A DNA stretch of 5,554 bases from Chlamydiota bacterium (GCA_013041585.1 JABEVM010000229.1:1-5554); one strand, 5' to 3'. Positions 1 to 5,554 are shown, counted from the first letter of the stretch. Notes: generated from the sequence alone by a model not told the origin. Translations and numbers: made by a program.

Positions 1-87
1 CATCAAAGATAGGAATAGCATTATTGCTGAAATAGCATGAATCTTTACTTTCAAATTTTCAGAAACTGTGTAAGGTAGTAACATCAT
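1..87 (-). CDS. Start of a probable membrane protein, cut by the left edge
   Basis: Only the first 29 codons are in the window; the frame is open to base 1. The start is supported by a purine-rich AGAGGTGA (89-96). Two adjacent ATG codons (85-87 and 82-84) are possible, and the second has the better spacing (7 bases after AGAGG). After a short polar stretch with several lysines, a hydrophobic segment begins (IHAISAIMLFLSLM, about residues 16-29), which looks like a first transmembrane helix. It lies 69 bases downstream of the membrane protein at 157-831 on the same strand and could be co-transcribed with it. Its N-terminus does not resemble those two proteins, so I do not call it a third paralogue. 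The family is not recognised. Confidence 0.6.
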   Translation of the reverse strand, partial: MMLLPYTVSENLKVKIHAISAIMLFLSLM

Positions 88-88
88 T

Positions 89-96
89 TCACCTCT
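89..96 (-). promoter_or_regulatory. Ribosome binding site for the gene at the left edge
   Basis: The minus strand reads AGAGGTGA immediately before a double ATG. It is the best Shine-Dalgarno match at the left end and is the main reason for calling a gene there. Confidence 0.55.
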
Positions 97-108
97 AATT
101 TTAATTTA

Positions 109-128
109 ATCAGCATCTATGTGCTGAT
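109..128 (-). other. Intercistronic hairpin
   Basis: A perfect 7-bp inverted repeat (ATCAGCA / TGCTGAT) with a 6-base loop lies between the stop of the membrane protein at 157-831 and the ribosome binding site of the next gene. On the minus transcript no U-run follows, so it is not a standard intrinsic terminator for these genes. A 3'-end stabilising or processing hairpin is possible. Read on the plus strand it is followed by CTTTTCTTTCT and would look more like a terminator, but no plus-strand gene is evident. Confidence 0.4.
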
Positions 129-156
129 CTTTTCTTTCTAATCCCTGAAGAAATTA

Positions 157-831
157 TTAAGTGCTCGACATTTCTAATAAAATGGATTTTTTTGTCTGAT
201 ATTCTCTTGAGATAATCGATTCAAATTGTGGCAATTTAGCAACTGATTTATAAAGAACCGTATCCAAGGCCTCTAAATTTTTAGTCTTTTTAATACGATC
301 TATGATTTTATCAAGCTCTAAAGTGTCCTTTGCTAGTTTATGCAGATGCTTAATCTTATGATTAATTTTTCTCAGCCTCCAAGACAAAACATACCACCAT
401 AAGGTAACTGTAAGCGTAAGAAAGCTTAATATAATTCCTCCCCAACTATGAATTATCTCCATAATAAAAAAGGACAAAGGGTCTATTTGCAAGCTATTAA
501 GCCCTTGAATAATTTGAAAAAAAGTTTTGAATAGAGTGCGTATGCCAAATAGAAATCCAAATCCTAGCAAAACGAAATTCGTAGTAAGCAATTTGGTTCC
601 AAATCTTGTATAAGAGAAAATATATAAGAGAAAAATTCCTACTCCTGCGAAACCAGAAACTGCTGTGATAATGACTGCCTGTTGTAAGGTAAAAATACCA
701 TATAATAAATCAAGCCACGACAACGCAATATTCATTACTTGAGAACTGAAAAAAATTGAAGTAAAAATAAGCCAATTTCTTCTCGTGTCATTTTCATTTT
801 CATTGAGGATATAAAACTGAGAGATCTTCAT
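157..831 (-). CDS. Four-helix membrane protein, paralogue A
   Basis: A 224-residue protein of unknown function. Hydrophobic stretches at roughly residues 19-38, 50-73, 82-100 and 128-150 suggest four transmembrane helices. They are followed by a charged, probably cytoplasmic tail of about 75 residues that begins with RLRKINHKIKHL. It is a diverged paralogue of the adjacent protein at 828-1502. Shared blocks include an asparagine-tryptophan before helix 1, FSYxxxGTKLLTT after helix 2, WWxVLSxxLRKIN at the end of helix 4, and LExLD...S(V/I)AKxPxF...S(R/K)EY in the tail. Its ATG overlaps the stop of the upstream gene as ATGA, and an AGGT lies 7 bases before it (839-842), so translational coupling is likely. 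No enzymatic motif is visible. A two-component membrane assembly with its neighbour is plausible but unproven. Confidence 0.8.
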   Translation of the reverse strand: MKISQFYILNENENDTRRNWLIFTSIFFSSQVMNIALSWLDLLYGIFTLQQAVIITAVSGFAGVGIFLLYIFSYTRFGTKLLTTNFVLLGFGFLFGIRTLFKTFFQIIQGLNSLQIDPLSFFIMEIIHSWGGIILSFLTLTVTLWWYVLSWRLRKINHKIKHLHKLAKDTLELDKIIDRIKKTKNLEALDTVLYKSVAKLPQFESIISREYQTKKSILLEMSST

Positions 832-1502
832 AGTGTAAACCTATTTTTTTCATAGGATTTGGTAGTTAAAGAAGATATCAACATGTCTTTTCTGATGTTG
901 TACTCTTTTGAGAAAAACGGCTTAAAGCGAGGTGATTTAGCAATCGAGTCATTAAATATCGCGTCCAATTCTTCTAGACTTGTTACATTTCTGATCCCAA
1001 TCACTAGCTCCTCAAACTTATTGACCGGTCCAGATAATTTTTGAATCGTTTTATTAATTTTTCTCAATTTACAACTTAAAACAAGCCACCAAATAAAAAT
1101 TCCCATTGTTGCAAGAAAATAGGACAATTGGCTGAAATTACTCATCCCTAATGAGCCGGTTAGAGAAAAAAAATCAAACCCAATATTGCCGAATTTGACA
1201 GCTCCCATCATGAATTTTCCAAAGAAAACCACCACACCAACAAAAATGATAGCTAAAAATGTAGTGAGTAGCTTTGTTCCGCACTTTTTATAAGAAAAAA
1301 AATAAAGAAAACTGAGCATCAGTGAAATGAAACCAGGTACAAGCAAGAGAAGAATCGGATTTATTTGTTGTTTCAATGAATCTGACCAATTCACAGCAAC
1401 TGAGATCCATTGCCAACCAATTACCGCTAAAAAAGCTATAAACCAATTTTCTCCAACTCTTTTCTTTTTCTCTGTAAGAATAGTCAGAATGGAATAAGTC
1501 AT
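828..1502 (-). CDS. Four-helix membrane protein, paralogue B
   Basis: A 224-residue protein, the same length as its neighbour at 157-831 and clearly related to it. Likely transmembrane helices are at about residues 20-38, 48-70, 78-100 and 124-144, followed by a basic linker (KLRKINKTIQKL) and a soluble tail. The FSYKKCGTKLLTT block after helix 2 and the SIAKSPRF / SKEY blocks in the tail match the paralogue, while the loop between helices 3 and 4 is unlike it. The start is supported by AAAGGA (1509-1514), 6 bases before the ATG. It appears to be first in its transcript, since more than 300 bases upstream hold no sound gene, but no convincing sigma-70 promoter was found. It ends in an ATGA overlap with the next gene. 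Function unknown. Confidence 0.8.
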   Translation of the reverse strand: MTYSILTILTEKKKRVGENWFIAFLAVIGWQWISVAVNWSDSLKQQINPILLLLVPGFISLMLSFLYFFSYKKCGTKLLTTFLAIIFVGVVVFFGKFMMGAVKFGNIGFDFFSLTGSLGMSNFSQLSYFLATMGIFIWWLVLSCKLRKINKTIQKLSGPVNKFEELVIGIRNVTSLEELDAIFNDSIAKSPRFKPFFSKEYNIRKDMLISSLTTKSYEKNRFTL

Positions 1503-1575
1503 ATAAATTCCTTTGCCAGAATTCTTAATCGATTTAAAAAAAACTTCTTATGCAATAGACCATTAAATTTATACA

Positions 1576-1818
1576 TCATGCAAACTTACCTTGAGGTACA
1601 GTTAATGTGAAACGAATTTGAATAGCTTTTATGCAATTGAAAACTAGTCTGGTAAACGGAAGCGAATGGGAAGCGGAATGTTTTTTCATACCATAGCCTC
1701 TTAGCATGGAGCTTGAAGCAAGACATAGTAGAAGAAGTCTGATTAATTTTACATTAAGAAAATATAAAGACCTCTCGCTCGAATAGAATTCAAAAGATTT
1801 GTTTAAGTTAATTTTTCT
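1576..1818 (-). other. Open frame without a sound start, possible decayed gene or repeat
   Basis: Most of the gap between the membrane pair and the HNH gene is occupied on the minus strand by an uninterrupted frame of 81 codons including its stop. The only ATGs are late: 1705-1707 (43 residues) and 1687-1689 (37 residues, starting MKKHSASHSLPF and ending VPQGKFA). The second ATG has AAGAGG 7 bases upstream. The sequence GAGGCTATGGTATG at this start recurs with one mismatch at the start of the HNH gene (3208-3221). Composition is serine-, leucine- and arginine-rich and resembles no domain I know. It could be a small gene, a remnant of a larger one, or part of a dispersed repeat. Nothing else is evident between 1515 and 1870. 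Confidence 0.2.
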
Positions 1819-1870
1819 TTACGGTATGAAAGTTCGAGATGACTAAGCCCTTTACAATTTGCACGCAGAT

Positions 1871-2010
1871 CTATTGTTTGCGTCTTCTGACTGTAAAGAC
1901 AATATCGTCAAAGTTTTCATCAGGGTGGCCATCATTACAACGTACGAATATATTCTTATCAAAAAGCGCGTTAACCTATCTTGACTGTATACAAAATCTA
2001 GATGGAAAGA
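1871..2010 (-). pseudogene. Frameshifted 3' remnant of an unidentified gene
   Basis: Just downstream of the HNH gene, two minus-strand frames read as one protein tail if a single base is restored near 1975. The first part encodes SFHLDFVYSQDR (2010-1975). The second encodes VNALFDKNIFVRCNDG, then HPDENFDDIVFTV, RRRKQ and a TAG stop at 1871-1873. The second frame is closed just before it by a TAG and has no usable start. The acidic-aromatic then basic ending looks like a natural C-terminus rather than random translation. The first part is in the HNH gene's frame but beyond two stops, so it is not an extension of that gene. About 46 residues survive; the original function is unknown. The evidence is only how protein-like the reading is. 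Confidence 0.4.
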
Positions 2011-2019
2011 TCACCCTTT

Positions 2020-3210
2020 CTATGGAATATATGTCTTAATAGCCATCCTAACACTTTGTTTACTTGATGGTGTTTCGAAAAAAACATCTGGCACTAATCC
2101 CGCATTATACTTCCAGACAAATGAGAGTTGTTCTTTTGTGAGCCAACGAGCAAGTAAGCCATTATGAACTTGATATTTACCTGGAGCATTTGGATAAGAA
2201 TCCCAACAATAGCTTTGAACTAAAGACATGGATTCTTTACTTGGGATCGAAAATTGTTTTTTACCTGTCATTACCTGAAGAGATATTAAAACATGAGCAT
2301 ATTGGAACCCAAGACTTTTTCTTTTTTCCTCTATTCGATCATCAAAAGGATTTGGCAAGAGAATATTGATTTGAACGTAAAGATCATCAACAACTAATTC
2401 TTTTTCAACAAACCTTCTTACAACTTCAAGAGCATCTTGTGGATTTTCGCATATTTCATCACGAATAGATAGGATCAATTCCAGAGCAACAGGGAAATCT
2501 CTCTTGCAAAATTGAATCAAATTAGGCCAGAAATCTTCCGGTTGTAAAGCTTTAGATCCTGTCATGTAAGTTTCGCTACTTCCGATATAATTTAACTTTA
2601 AGGGTTCTAAACGGTTTCCCATAGAGCATGTTTTCTTATTTTCGGGAATAGCTAACTTCTTTGTTGATAACCATGATAAATCGGTATCCCATCGAAAAAG
2701 ATTTCTAAAATTCCATATAGAAAGACACTCATCTAAGTAATTCTCTGTTTCCATCATCGTCCAATTATTTACGCGCATTAACTGCTGACATACCTGCTCG
2801 TCTTTCCCTTGTTGACTGGCAAATCCGGCGTGTTTAACAGAGTGACAAGCTGGACATAATGCTATTAACCCTTTAAGTGATTGAATTTTTTTAACGTCAT
2901 CATAATCCCAAATTTCATGGCATTCCACTGGCCATGAACTACCCTTACCGCCACATATTTCGCATTTGTACCCGGCTTTTTTATATACTTCCCGTCGCAG
3001 TAGATCCCATTCAGATTGTACAAGAGCGTGCCTCAAATTCAAATTCCAGCACGGCGCAGGCACTAGCTCTACTGTTAACCTAGGTCCGTTGTAGACATAA
3101 TTTGACTGAAGTATAGAAAGTTTTTCAGGATCTTTTTTTGCAGTAAAAAATAATTTTTTGATGCTGCTTGAAACACCGCTCCAAGACTTGCGGCACATTT
3201 GTAATAACAT
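2020..3210 (-). CDS. HNH nuclease-family protein with a long unassigned C-terminal region
   Basis: A 396-residue protein. Residues about 45-185 contain an HNH module: a lead-in LVPAPCWNLNLR and W68-D-L-L-R-R-E-V-Y, then C83-E-I-C86, E96-C97-H98-E99-I, W101-D-Y-D-D, and L118-C-P-A-C122-H123 with H127. C83, C86, C119 and C122 would bind the structural zinc, and H98 with H123/H127 are the likely catalytic and metal-binding histidines. The asparagine usual in the middle of HNH motifs is a glycine here (KGLIALC). From memory this variant is normal for this HNH subfamily, whose members are usually about 200 residues. Residues about 200-396 match nothing I recognise. The start is supported by CGAGG 7 bases before the ATG. 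A hairpin with a U-run lies just upstream, so it probably has its own promoter, which I could not place. A DNA or RNA nuclease role is inferred from the fold. Confidence 0.85.
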   Translation of the reverse strand: MLLQMCRKSWSGVSSSIKKLFFTAKKDPEKLSILQSNYVYNGPRLTVELVPAPCWNLNLRHALVQSEWDLLRREVYKKAGYKCEICGGKGSSWPVECHEIWDYDDVKKIQSLKGLIALCPACHSVKHAGFASQQGKDEQVCQQLMRVNNWTMMETENYLDECLSIWNFRNLFRWDTDLSWLSTKKLAIPENKKTCSMGNRLEPLKLNYIGSSETYMTGSKALQPEDFWPNLIQFCKRDFPVALELILSIRDEICENPQDALEVVRRFVEKELVVDDLYVQINILLPNPFDDRIEEKRKSLGFQYAHVLISLQVMTGKKQFSIPSKESMSLVQSYCWDSYPNAPGKYQVHNGLLARWLTKEQLSFVWKYNAGLVPDVFFETPSSKQSVRMAIKTYIP

Positions 3211-3260
3211 ACCATAACCTCGTACTTAAAAAGTGCATCCCAATAGCATAAACTTTTAAC

Positions 3261-3293
3261 AAAAAAAGCAAAAATGTTTACTTGATAAACATT
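3261..3293 (-). terminator. Intrinsic terminator-like hairpin
   Basis: The minus strand has a perfect 8-bp stem AATGTTTA / TAAACATT with a 5-base loop, directly followed by TTTGCTTTTTTT. It lies about 65 bases after the stop of the broken gene at 3357-3687 and about 50 bases before the HNH start, where a terminator separating the two units is expected. The stem has only one G-C pair, so termination may be weak. Confidence 0.6.
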
Positions 3294-3356
3294 GAATTCT
3301 TATGAAAAACCCCGTGTCAGATTCTATTTTTAAATAGTGGAAAGTTGGAGTTTAGA

Positions 3357-3687
3357 TTAGTTTTTGCTTTGCCATGTAAGTGTCTTGGCAAATCCTAGAA
3401 GAGTTGATTCAATTGGATATGGGTAGCCCTGAGGTCCATAAGCTGAAGGGATATCATAATTCCAAGCAATGCCTTGTTCAGAAAGAACAGCCGTGAGATT
3501 ATTCAAGGCATTATAGACAAGTTGAACATAAGAGCCATTCTCATCGATGACAGCATCACATGAGTTCGGTCTATAAATTTTCCAGAAGGTTTTGTTGTTA
3601 TATTGGATGCCTATTTCTTGGAATTCTTTTTCCGGATCGTAAAAGGAGTTGTAACTACTGTATTTCCTTTTGAGAAATTATTAGCAT
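3357..3687 (-). pseudogene. Gene broken by a one-base frameshift, unknown family
   Basis: An ATG directly after the stop of the upstream gene (TAAATG) starts a frame that ends after 10 codons at TAG (MLIISQKEIQ). The next frame is open for over 100 codons to a TAA at 3357-3359 but has no start. Removing one A from the AAAA run of CAAAAGG (about 3669-3672) joins them into a protein of about 109 residues: MLIISQRKYSSYNSFYDPEK, then EFQEIGIQYNNKTFWKIYR, later SYVQLVYNALNNL, WNYDIPSAYGPQGYPYPIES and a WQSKN end. The aromatic-rich, mixed sequence is typical of a real soluble protein. Direct stop-start contact suggests coupled translation with the 78-residue gene. I do not recognise the family. A toxin tip, a second immunity protein or a plain hypothetical all remain possible, as does a base-calling error in the run of A. 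Confidence 0.6.
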
Positions 3688-3924
3688 TTAAGATGGAAGC
3701 ATTTTTTCATCAAGCCATAGAATCTTCCAATTGGCCTCTTTAAAATAACCTTCAAGATCATGAAAGTTTTTGACCCAGTCATCATAACCTTTTGAATTAT
3801 CTGGAGATGTTAATAAAATTAAATAAGCTCCTTTCCCATTATTGATGTCTTTGACAAAAATGTTCCAATTTTTAAACTCTCCTTCTAAAATGGATCCTTT
3901 TGCTTCTATTTTTAGAATATTCAT
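3688..3924 (-). CDS. Small acidic soluble protein, immunity-like
   Basis: A 78-residue protein with no signal peptide or membrane segment. Residues 1-40 look like alternating beta strands (NILKIEAKGSILEGEF, NWNIFVKDI, AYLILLTS). Then comes GYDDWVKNFHDLEGYF, likely helical, and a last strand WKILWLDE. Small size, acidic-aromatic composition and a mixed alpha/beta layout resemble immunity proteins of polymorphic toxin systems, but I cannot name a family. It follows the U-tailed hairpin at 3976-4016, so it should be transcribed on its own with the broken gene at 3357-3687 directly downstream. Only a weak AGAG precedes the ATG. No adjacent intact toxin is in view, so an orphan immunity role is inference. 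Confidence 0.65.
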   Translation of the reverse strand: MNILKIEAKGSILEGEFKNWNIFVKDINNGKGAYLILLTSPDNSKGYDDWVKNFHDLEGYFKEANWKILWLDEKMLPS

Positions 3925-3975
3925 ATTACTCTGTAAATGGTATTAGGTTATCAAGATCTTTTAATAGTGATGATC

Positions 3976-4016
3976 AAAAAAAAGAGCTTATCTTAAATGA
4001 GTTGAGATAAGTCTTT
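3976..4016 (-). terminator. Intrinsic terminator-like hairpin overlapping a stop codon
   Basis: The minus strand reads CTTATCT, an 11-base loop containing the TAA stop of the DUF5677-like gene, then AGATAAG. With one bulged C the stem extends by AAAGA / TCTTT and runs into a total of eight T (3976-3983). A hairpin followed by a U-run at the end of a gene is the expected terminator layout, although the stem is AT-rich. It would separate the gene at 3993-4856 from the one at 3688-3924. Confidence 0.55.
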
Positions 4017-4856
4017 AGGTTGGGGGCTCTCATTTGTGCGCATCGGTTGAGGTTCTTCTGCTATTTCTTCCATTAACTCACTCCACTCTTTAGAATTGGG
4101 GAAATTTACCTTATTTGCTTGGATAAAATTATTCACCCATTTTTTTAAATTTTCGTATGTTGCAAGAAAGGCTGAATCAGATTCTGTTAGTTCGTAAGAA
4201 AAAAAATGCGAGACAGCATTTAGATACCCGGAAATTAAAGCTAATAAGTGCTTAATAACGATTTCAGCTAAAGATTTGCTAAAAGTAGGAAGTGGTAAAA
4301 AAGCCTCTTGATTTGATGTTTTCTTTACATGGGAATTTAATCGAGAGACTAAGCTTGGTAAACTTGTAAAAACATCTTTGTGTACGAATTTACATAAAAA
4401 ACTATAATTCTTTTCATATGCTATAGGAGTTGCTTTTTCGAAAAATGTTTTAATTTTAATTTTCTTTCCATGTTCATCTTTTCCAGTGTTAAAAAATGGA
4501 GAGATAGAATCTTTGTGATTAAAAAAATATTTCAGTTTGACAAGAGTTTCTAAAAGAGCGCGACACGAATCCAGAGCATTGGTGTAATAACCAGTTTCTA
4601 AATGTAGTGAGCAAGATCTCAAACTACAGGGAATTTCTGTATAAATATCCTTGGCATACCAGTAAAATGAATATTCAGAGGAAGTAACATTTATAGAGTG
4701 ATTTCTTTTTAAATATGATATTTCAAAAAACAAGTTTATTATTTCTTTAAACTTTTCAAACCATTTAACAAAAGTAATTTGAGTTTCATCTTGAACTCGT
4801 TTTTCCGCAATAAGGATATCCTGGTAAGAAGGTTTTCTTTTTTCATTATTTCCCAT
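3993..4856 (-). CDS. DUF5677/HEPN-like helical protein
   Basis: A 287-residue, mostly helical soluble protein. The recognisable core is residues about 70-220: RSCSLHLETGYYTNALDSCRALLETLVKLKYF (residues 80-111, given as RSCSLHLE, then ALDSCRALLETLVKLKYF) and YSFLCKFVHKD (151-161). This layout, in which a leucine-rich R-A-L-L-E helix is followed by a tyrosine/cysteine...H motif, resembles DUF5677-type proteins of the HEPN superfamily. I see no clean R-x4-6-H RNase motif, so catalysis is uncertain. The tail (residues 260-287) is acidic and proline-rich. The first in-frame ATG (4877) has no ribosome binding site. The second (4854-4856, MGNNEKRK) has AAAGGGAG 6 bases upstream, so it is chosen. The gene is 107 bases after the HEAT-like gene and may be co-transcribed with it. 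It ends inside a terminator-like hairpin. Confidence 0.7.
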   Translation of the reverse strand: MGNNEKRKPSYQDILIAEKRVQDETQITFVKWFEKFKEIINLFFEISYLKRNHSINVTSSEYSFYWYAKDIYTEIPCSLRSCSLHLETGYYTNALDSCRALLETLVKLKYFFNHKDSISPFFNTGKDEHGKKIKIKTFFEKATPIAYEKNYSFLCKFVHKDVFTSLPSLVSRLNSHVKKTSNQEAFLPLPTFSKSLAEIVIKHLLALISGYLNAVSHFFSYELTESDSAFLATYENLKKWVNNFIQANKVNFPNSKEWSELMEEIAEEPQPMRTNESPQPKDLSQLI

Positions 4857-4862
4857 TTTTAA

Positions 4863-4870
4863 CTCCCTTT
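4863..4870 (-). promoter_or_regulatory. Ribosome binding site that decides the start of the DUF5677-like gene
   Basis: AAAGGGAG on the minus strand lies 6 bases before the ATG at 4854-4856. It falls inside the seven extra codons that the longer start at 4877 would add, and nothing similar precedes that longer start. Confidence 0.65.
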
Positions 4871-4963
4871 CCAGCATAAAATTGCAGCGTTTGGGTGAAG
4901 CATTGTTTTAGATAATCCATCTTGTAAATACGCTAAATGTATTAGATAGGTGTTTCACAGTTT

Positions 4964-5269
4964 TTAATATTGCCAATCTGGCCTTTGTTCTTTAATAAAA
5001 GCATCGGCTGTTCTTTTTGCTATGGGATCTAATTTTTCAAGAATATCTTTTTTCAATTCATTTCTCTTAACTAAAATTTCAGCAATAGATTCACCACAAA
5101 CATCTAAAACAATGTTATCTTCATTAGGATCAGATGCTAAACGTACTAGCGCGTTTAAAGCTCTATCATCATTAAATTCTCCTATATCCATTGCTGCATC
5201 ATGTCTTTCGTCTTCTCTTGCTGTCTTATCCAATAAGATGTCTATAAGAAGGCTTACTCTATTTGGCAT
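4964..5269 (-). CDS. HEAT-repeat-like small protein, possible immunity protein
   Basis: A complete 101-residue, all-helical, acidic protein. Residues 3-15 (NRVSLLIDILLDK), 18-46 (REDERHDAAMDIGEF..DDRALNALVRLAS) and 54-69 (VLDVCGESIAEILVKR) look like successive HEAT-type helices with the usual D-x-R and alanine/leucine spacing. From general knowledge, short proteins with the DERxDAAxDLGxFD...CGESIAEI pattern are annotated as HEAT-repeat proteins and are often found beside toxin genes, but a specific partner cannot be named here. The gene at the right edge is a clear paralogue with the same DVCGESIA core, so this is a tandem family. The ribosome binding site is weak (GGAT about 10 bases upstream). 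Soluble and cytoplasmic; no catalytic residues expected. A protein-binding or immunity role is inferred. Confidence 0.75.
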   Translation of the reverse strand: MPNRVSLLIDILLDKTAREDERHDAAMDIGEFNDDRALNALVRLASDPNEDNIVLDVCGESIAEILVKRNELKKDILEKLDPIAKRTADAFIKEQRPDWQY

Positions 5270-5284
5270 TATTTAAATCCAATT

Positions 5285-5380
5285 TTACTGATTTGTATCT
5301 AAAGGAATACGTCTTTCAATTTCTTTGTATGCAATCCATTGTATGGATAAGATTTCTTGCAAAAAAATTCTACTTTTCTC
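5285..5380 (-). pseudogene. Short coding-like scrap between the HEAT-like paralogues
   Basis: Between the two HEAT-like genes a minus-strand frame of 31 codons plus TAA reads EKSRIFLQEILSI, then QWIAYKEIERRIPLDTNQ. It is closed upstream by TAG (5381-5383) and has no ATG; the only conventional candidate is a TTG at 5360-5362. An AGGAG (5378-5382) lies in front but 15 bases from that TTG. The charged, tryptophan/tyrosine-containing sequence looks more like a protein end than noise. It could be the tail of a lost gene that once preceded the HEAT-like gene, such as a toxin, or a chance frame. Confidence 0.25.
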
Positions 5381-5390
5381 CTATAAATCA

Positions 5391-5554
5391 TTAATCTTTC
5401 AAATTATATACTTGAATCCATTCAGGTTTGTTAAATTTTATATACCGATATAATTCATGCTGAGCAGAAGGAGATATTTTATTATATAAATTAAGATCAA
5501 AATAATTGCGTTTAACCCAGATTTTTGCAATTGATTCTCCGCACACATCCGTAA
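5391..5554 (-). CDS. C-terminal part of a second HEAT-like protein, cut by the right edge
   Basis: The last 53 codons of a gene that enters from the right edge, ending with TAA at 5391-5393. Its start is outside the window. The visible part reads TDVCGESIAKIWVKRN, then a diverged helix, then KFNKPEWIQVYNLKD. It aligns with the C-terminal half of the gene at 4964-5269: DVCGESIA is identical, I-x-VKRN is shared, and P(E/D)W sits near both ends. It is therefore a tandem paralogue, about 120 bases upstream of its partner on the same strand. The region between the shared blocks is strongly diverged, consistent with different binding partners. Function as for the neighbour: HEAT-like, possibly immunity. 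Confidence 0.75.
   Translation of the reverse strand, partial: TDVCGESIAKIWVKRNYFDLNLYNKISPSAQHELYRYIKFNKPEWIQVYNLKD

Noticed and set aside
859..1044. Plus-strand open frame of 61 codons
   Set aside because: It is antisense to the C-terminal part of the membrane protein at 828-1502, which has clear paralogue support.
1561..1600. TATAAA near 1569-1574 on the minus strand as a -10 box for the membrane pair
   Set aside because: No acceptable -35 element at 16-18 bases. TATAAA is expected by chance in this AT-rich sequence.
1839..2039. Plus-strand open frame of 66 codons
   Set aside because: It lies opposite the broken gene tail at 1871-2010 and the HNH 3' end. It has no ribosome binding site, and the minus-strand reading is more protein-like.
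3324..3337. Inverted repeat CTATTT / AAATAG
   Set aside because: The loop would be only two bases and the stem is AT-only apart from one pair, so it is likely chance.
4857..4877. Seven-residue N-terminal extension of the DUF5677-like protein
   Set aside because: The ATG at 4877 has no ribosome binding site, while AAAGGGAG sits correctly for the ATG at 4856.
5022..5276. Plus-strand open frame of 84 codons
   Set aside because: It is antisense to the HEAT-like gene, which is supported by its paralogue at the right edge. The serine-rich translation is typical of a shadow frame.
5334..5348. Small palindrome ATCCAT-TGT-ATGGAT
   Set aside because: It has a 6-bp stem with a 3-base loop and no U-run on either strand. 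It is a weak case for a terminator or operator without a second copy.
1..5554. CRISPR array, tRNA, rRNA, insertion sequence or attachment site
   Set aside because: No regularly spaced repeats, no tRNA-like cloverleaf, no rRNA signature, and no transposase or terminal inverted repeats were seen on either strand.

Overview
This is an AT-rich window in which all credible genes lie on the minus strand. Paralogous small membrane proteins, several broken genes and immunity-like small proteins suggest an accessory region of a Gram-negative, possibly host-associated bacterium (Parachlamydiaceae or Legionella-like would fit). No marker gene fixes the taxon, so that is a guess.

Reading in the direction of transcription (right to left): the right edge cuts a gene (5391-5554) whose C-terminal half is a paralogue of the next gene, a 101-residue HEAT-repeat-like protein (4964-5269). 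Between them lies a short coding-like scrap with no start (5285-5380). Next come a DUF5677/HEPN-like helical protein (3993-4856, start moved to the second ATG) and a U-tailed hairpin at its stop codon. A 78-residue protein (3688-3924) follows, and directly after its stop a broken gene of about 109 codons (3357-3687) that one base change would restore. A second U-tailed hairpin (3261-3293) closes that unit.

The next gene is a 396-residue HNH nuclease-family protein (2020-3210) with a long unassigned C-terminal region. Just beyond it is the frameshifted tail of another gene (1871-2010). About 370 bases after that hold an open but start-poor frame (1576-1818) and nothing else recognisable. At the left are two paralogous four-helix membrane proteins that overlap by 4 bases (828-1502 and 157-831), an intercistronic hairpin, and the first 29 codons of another probable membrane protein that runs off the left edge.

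The most interesting reading is of the right half as an immunity-type gene cluster: a tandem HEAT-like pair, a lone small acidic protein and coding scraps, with no intact toxin in view. This is inference. The sequence supports the paralogy and the broken frames, but it does not show function.
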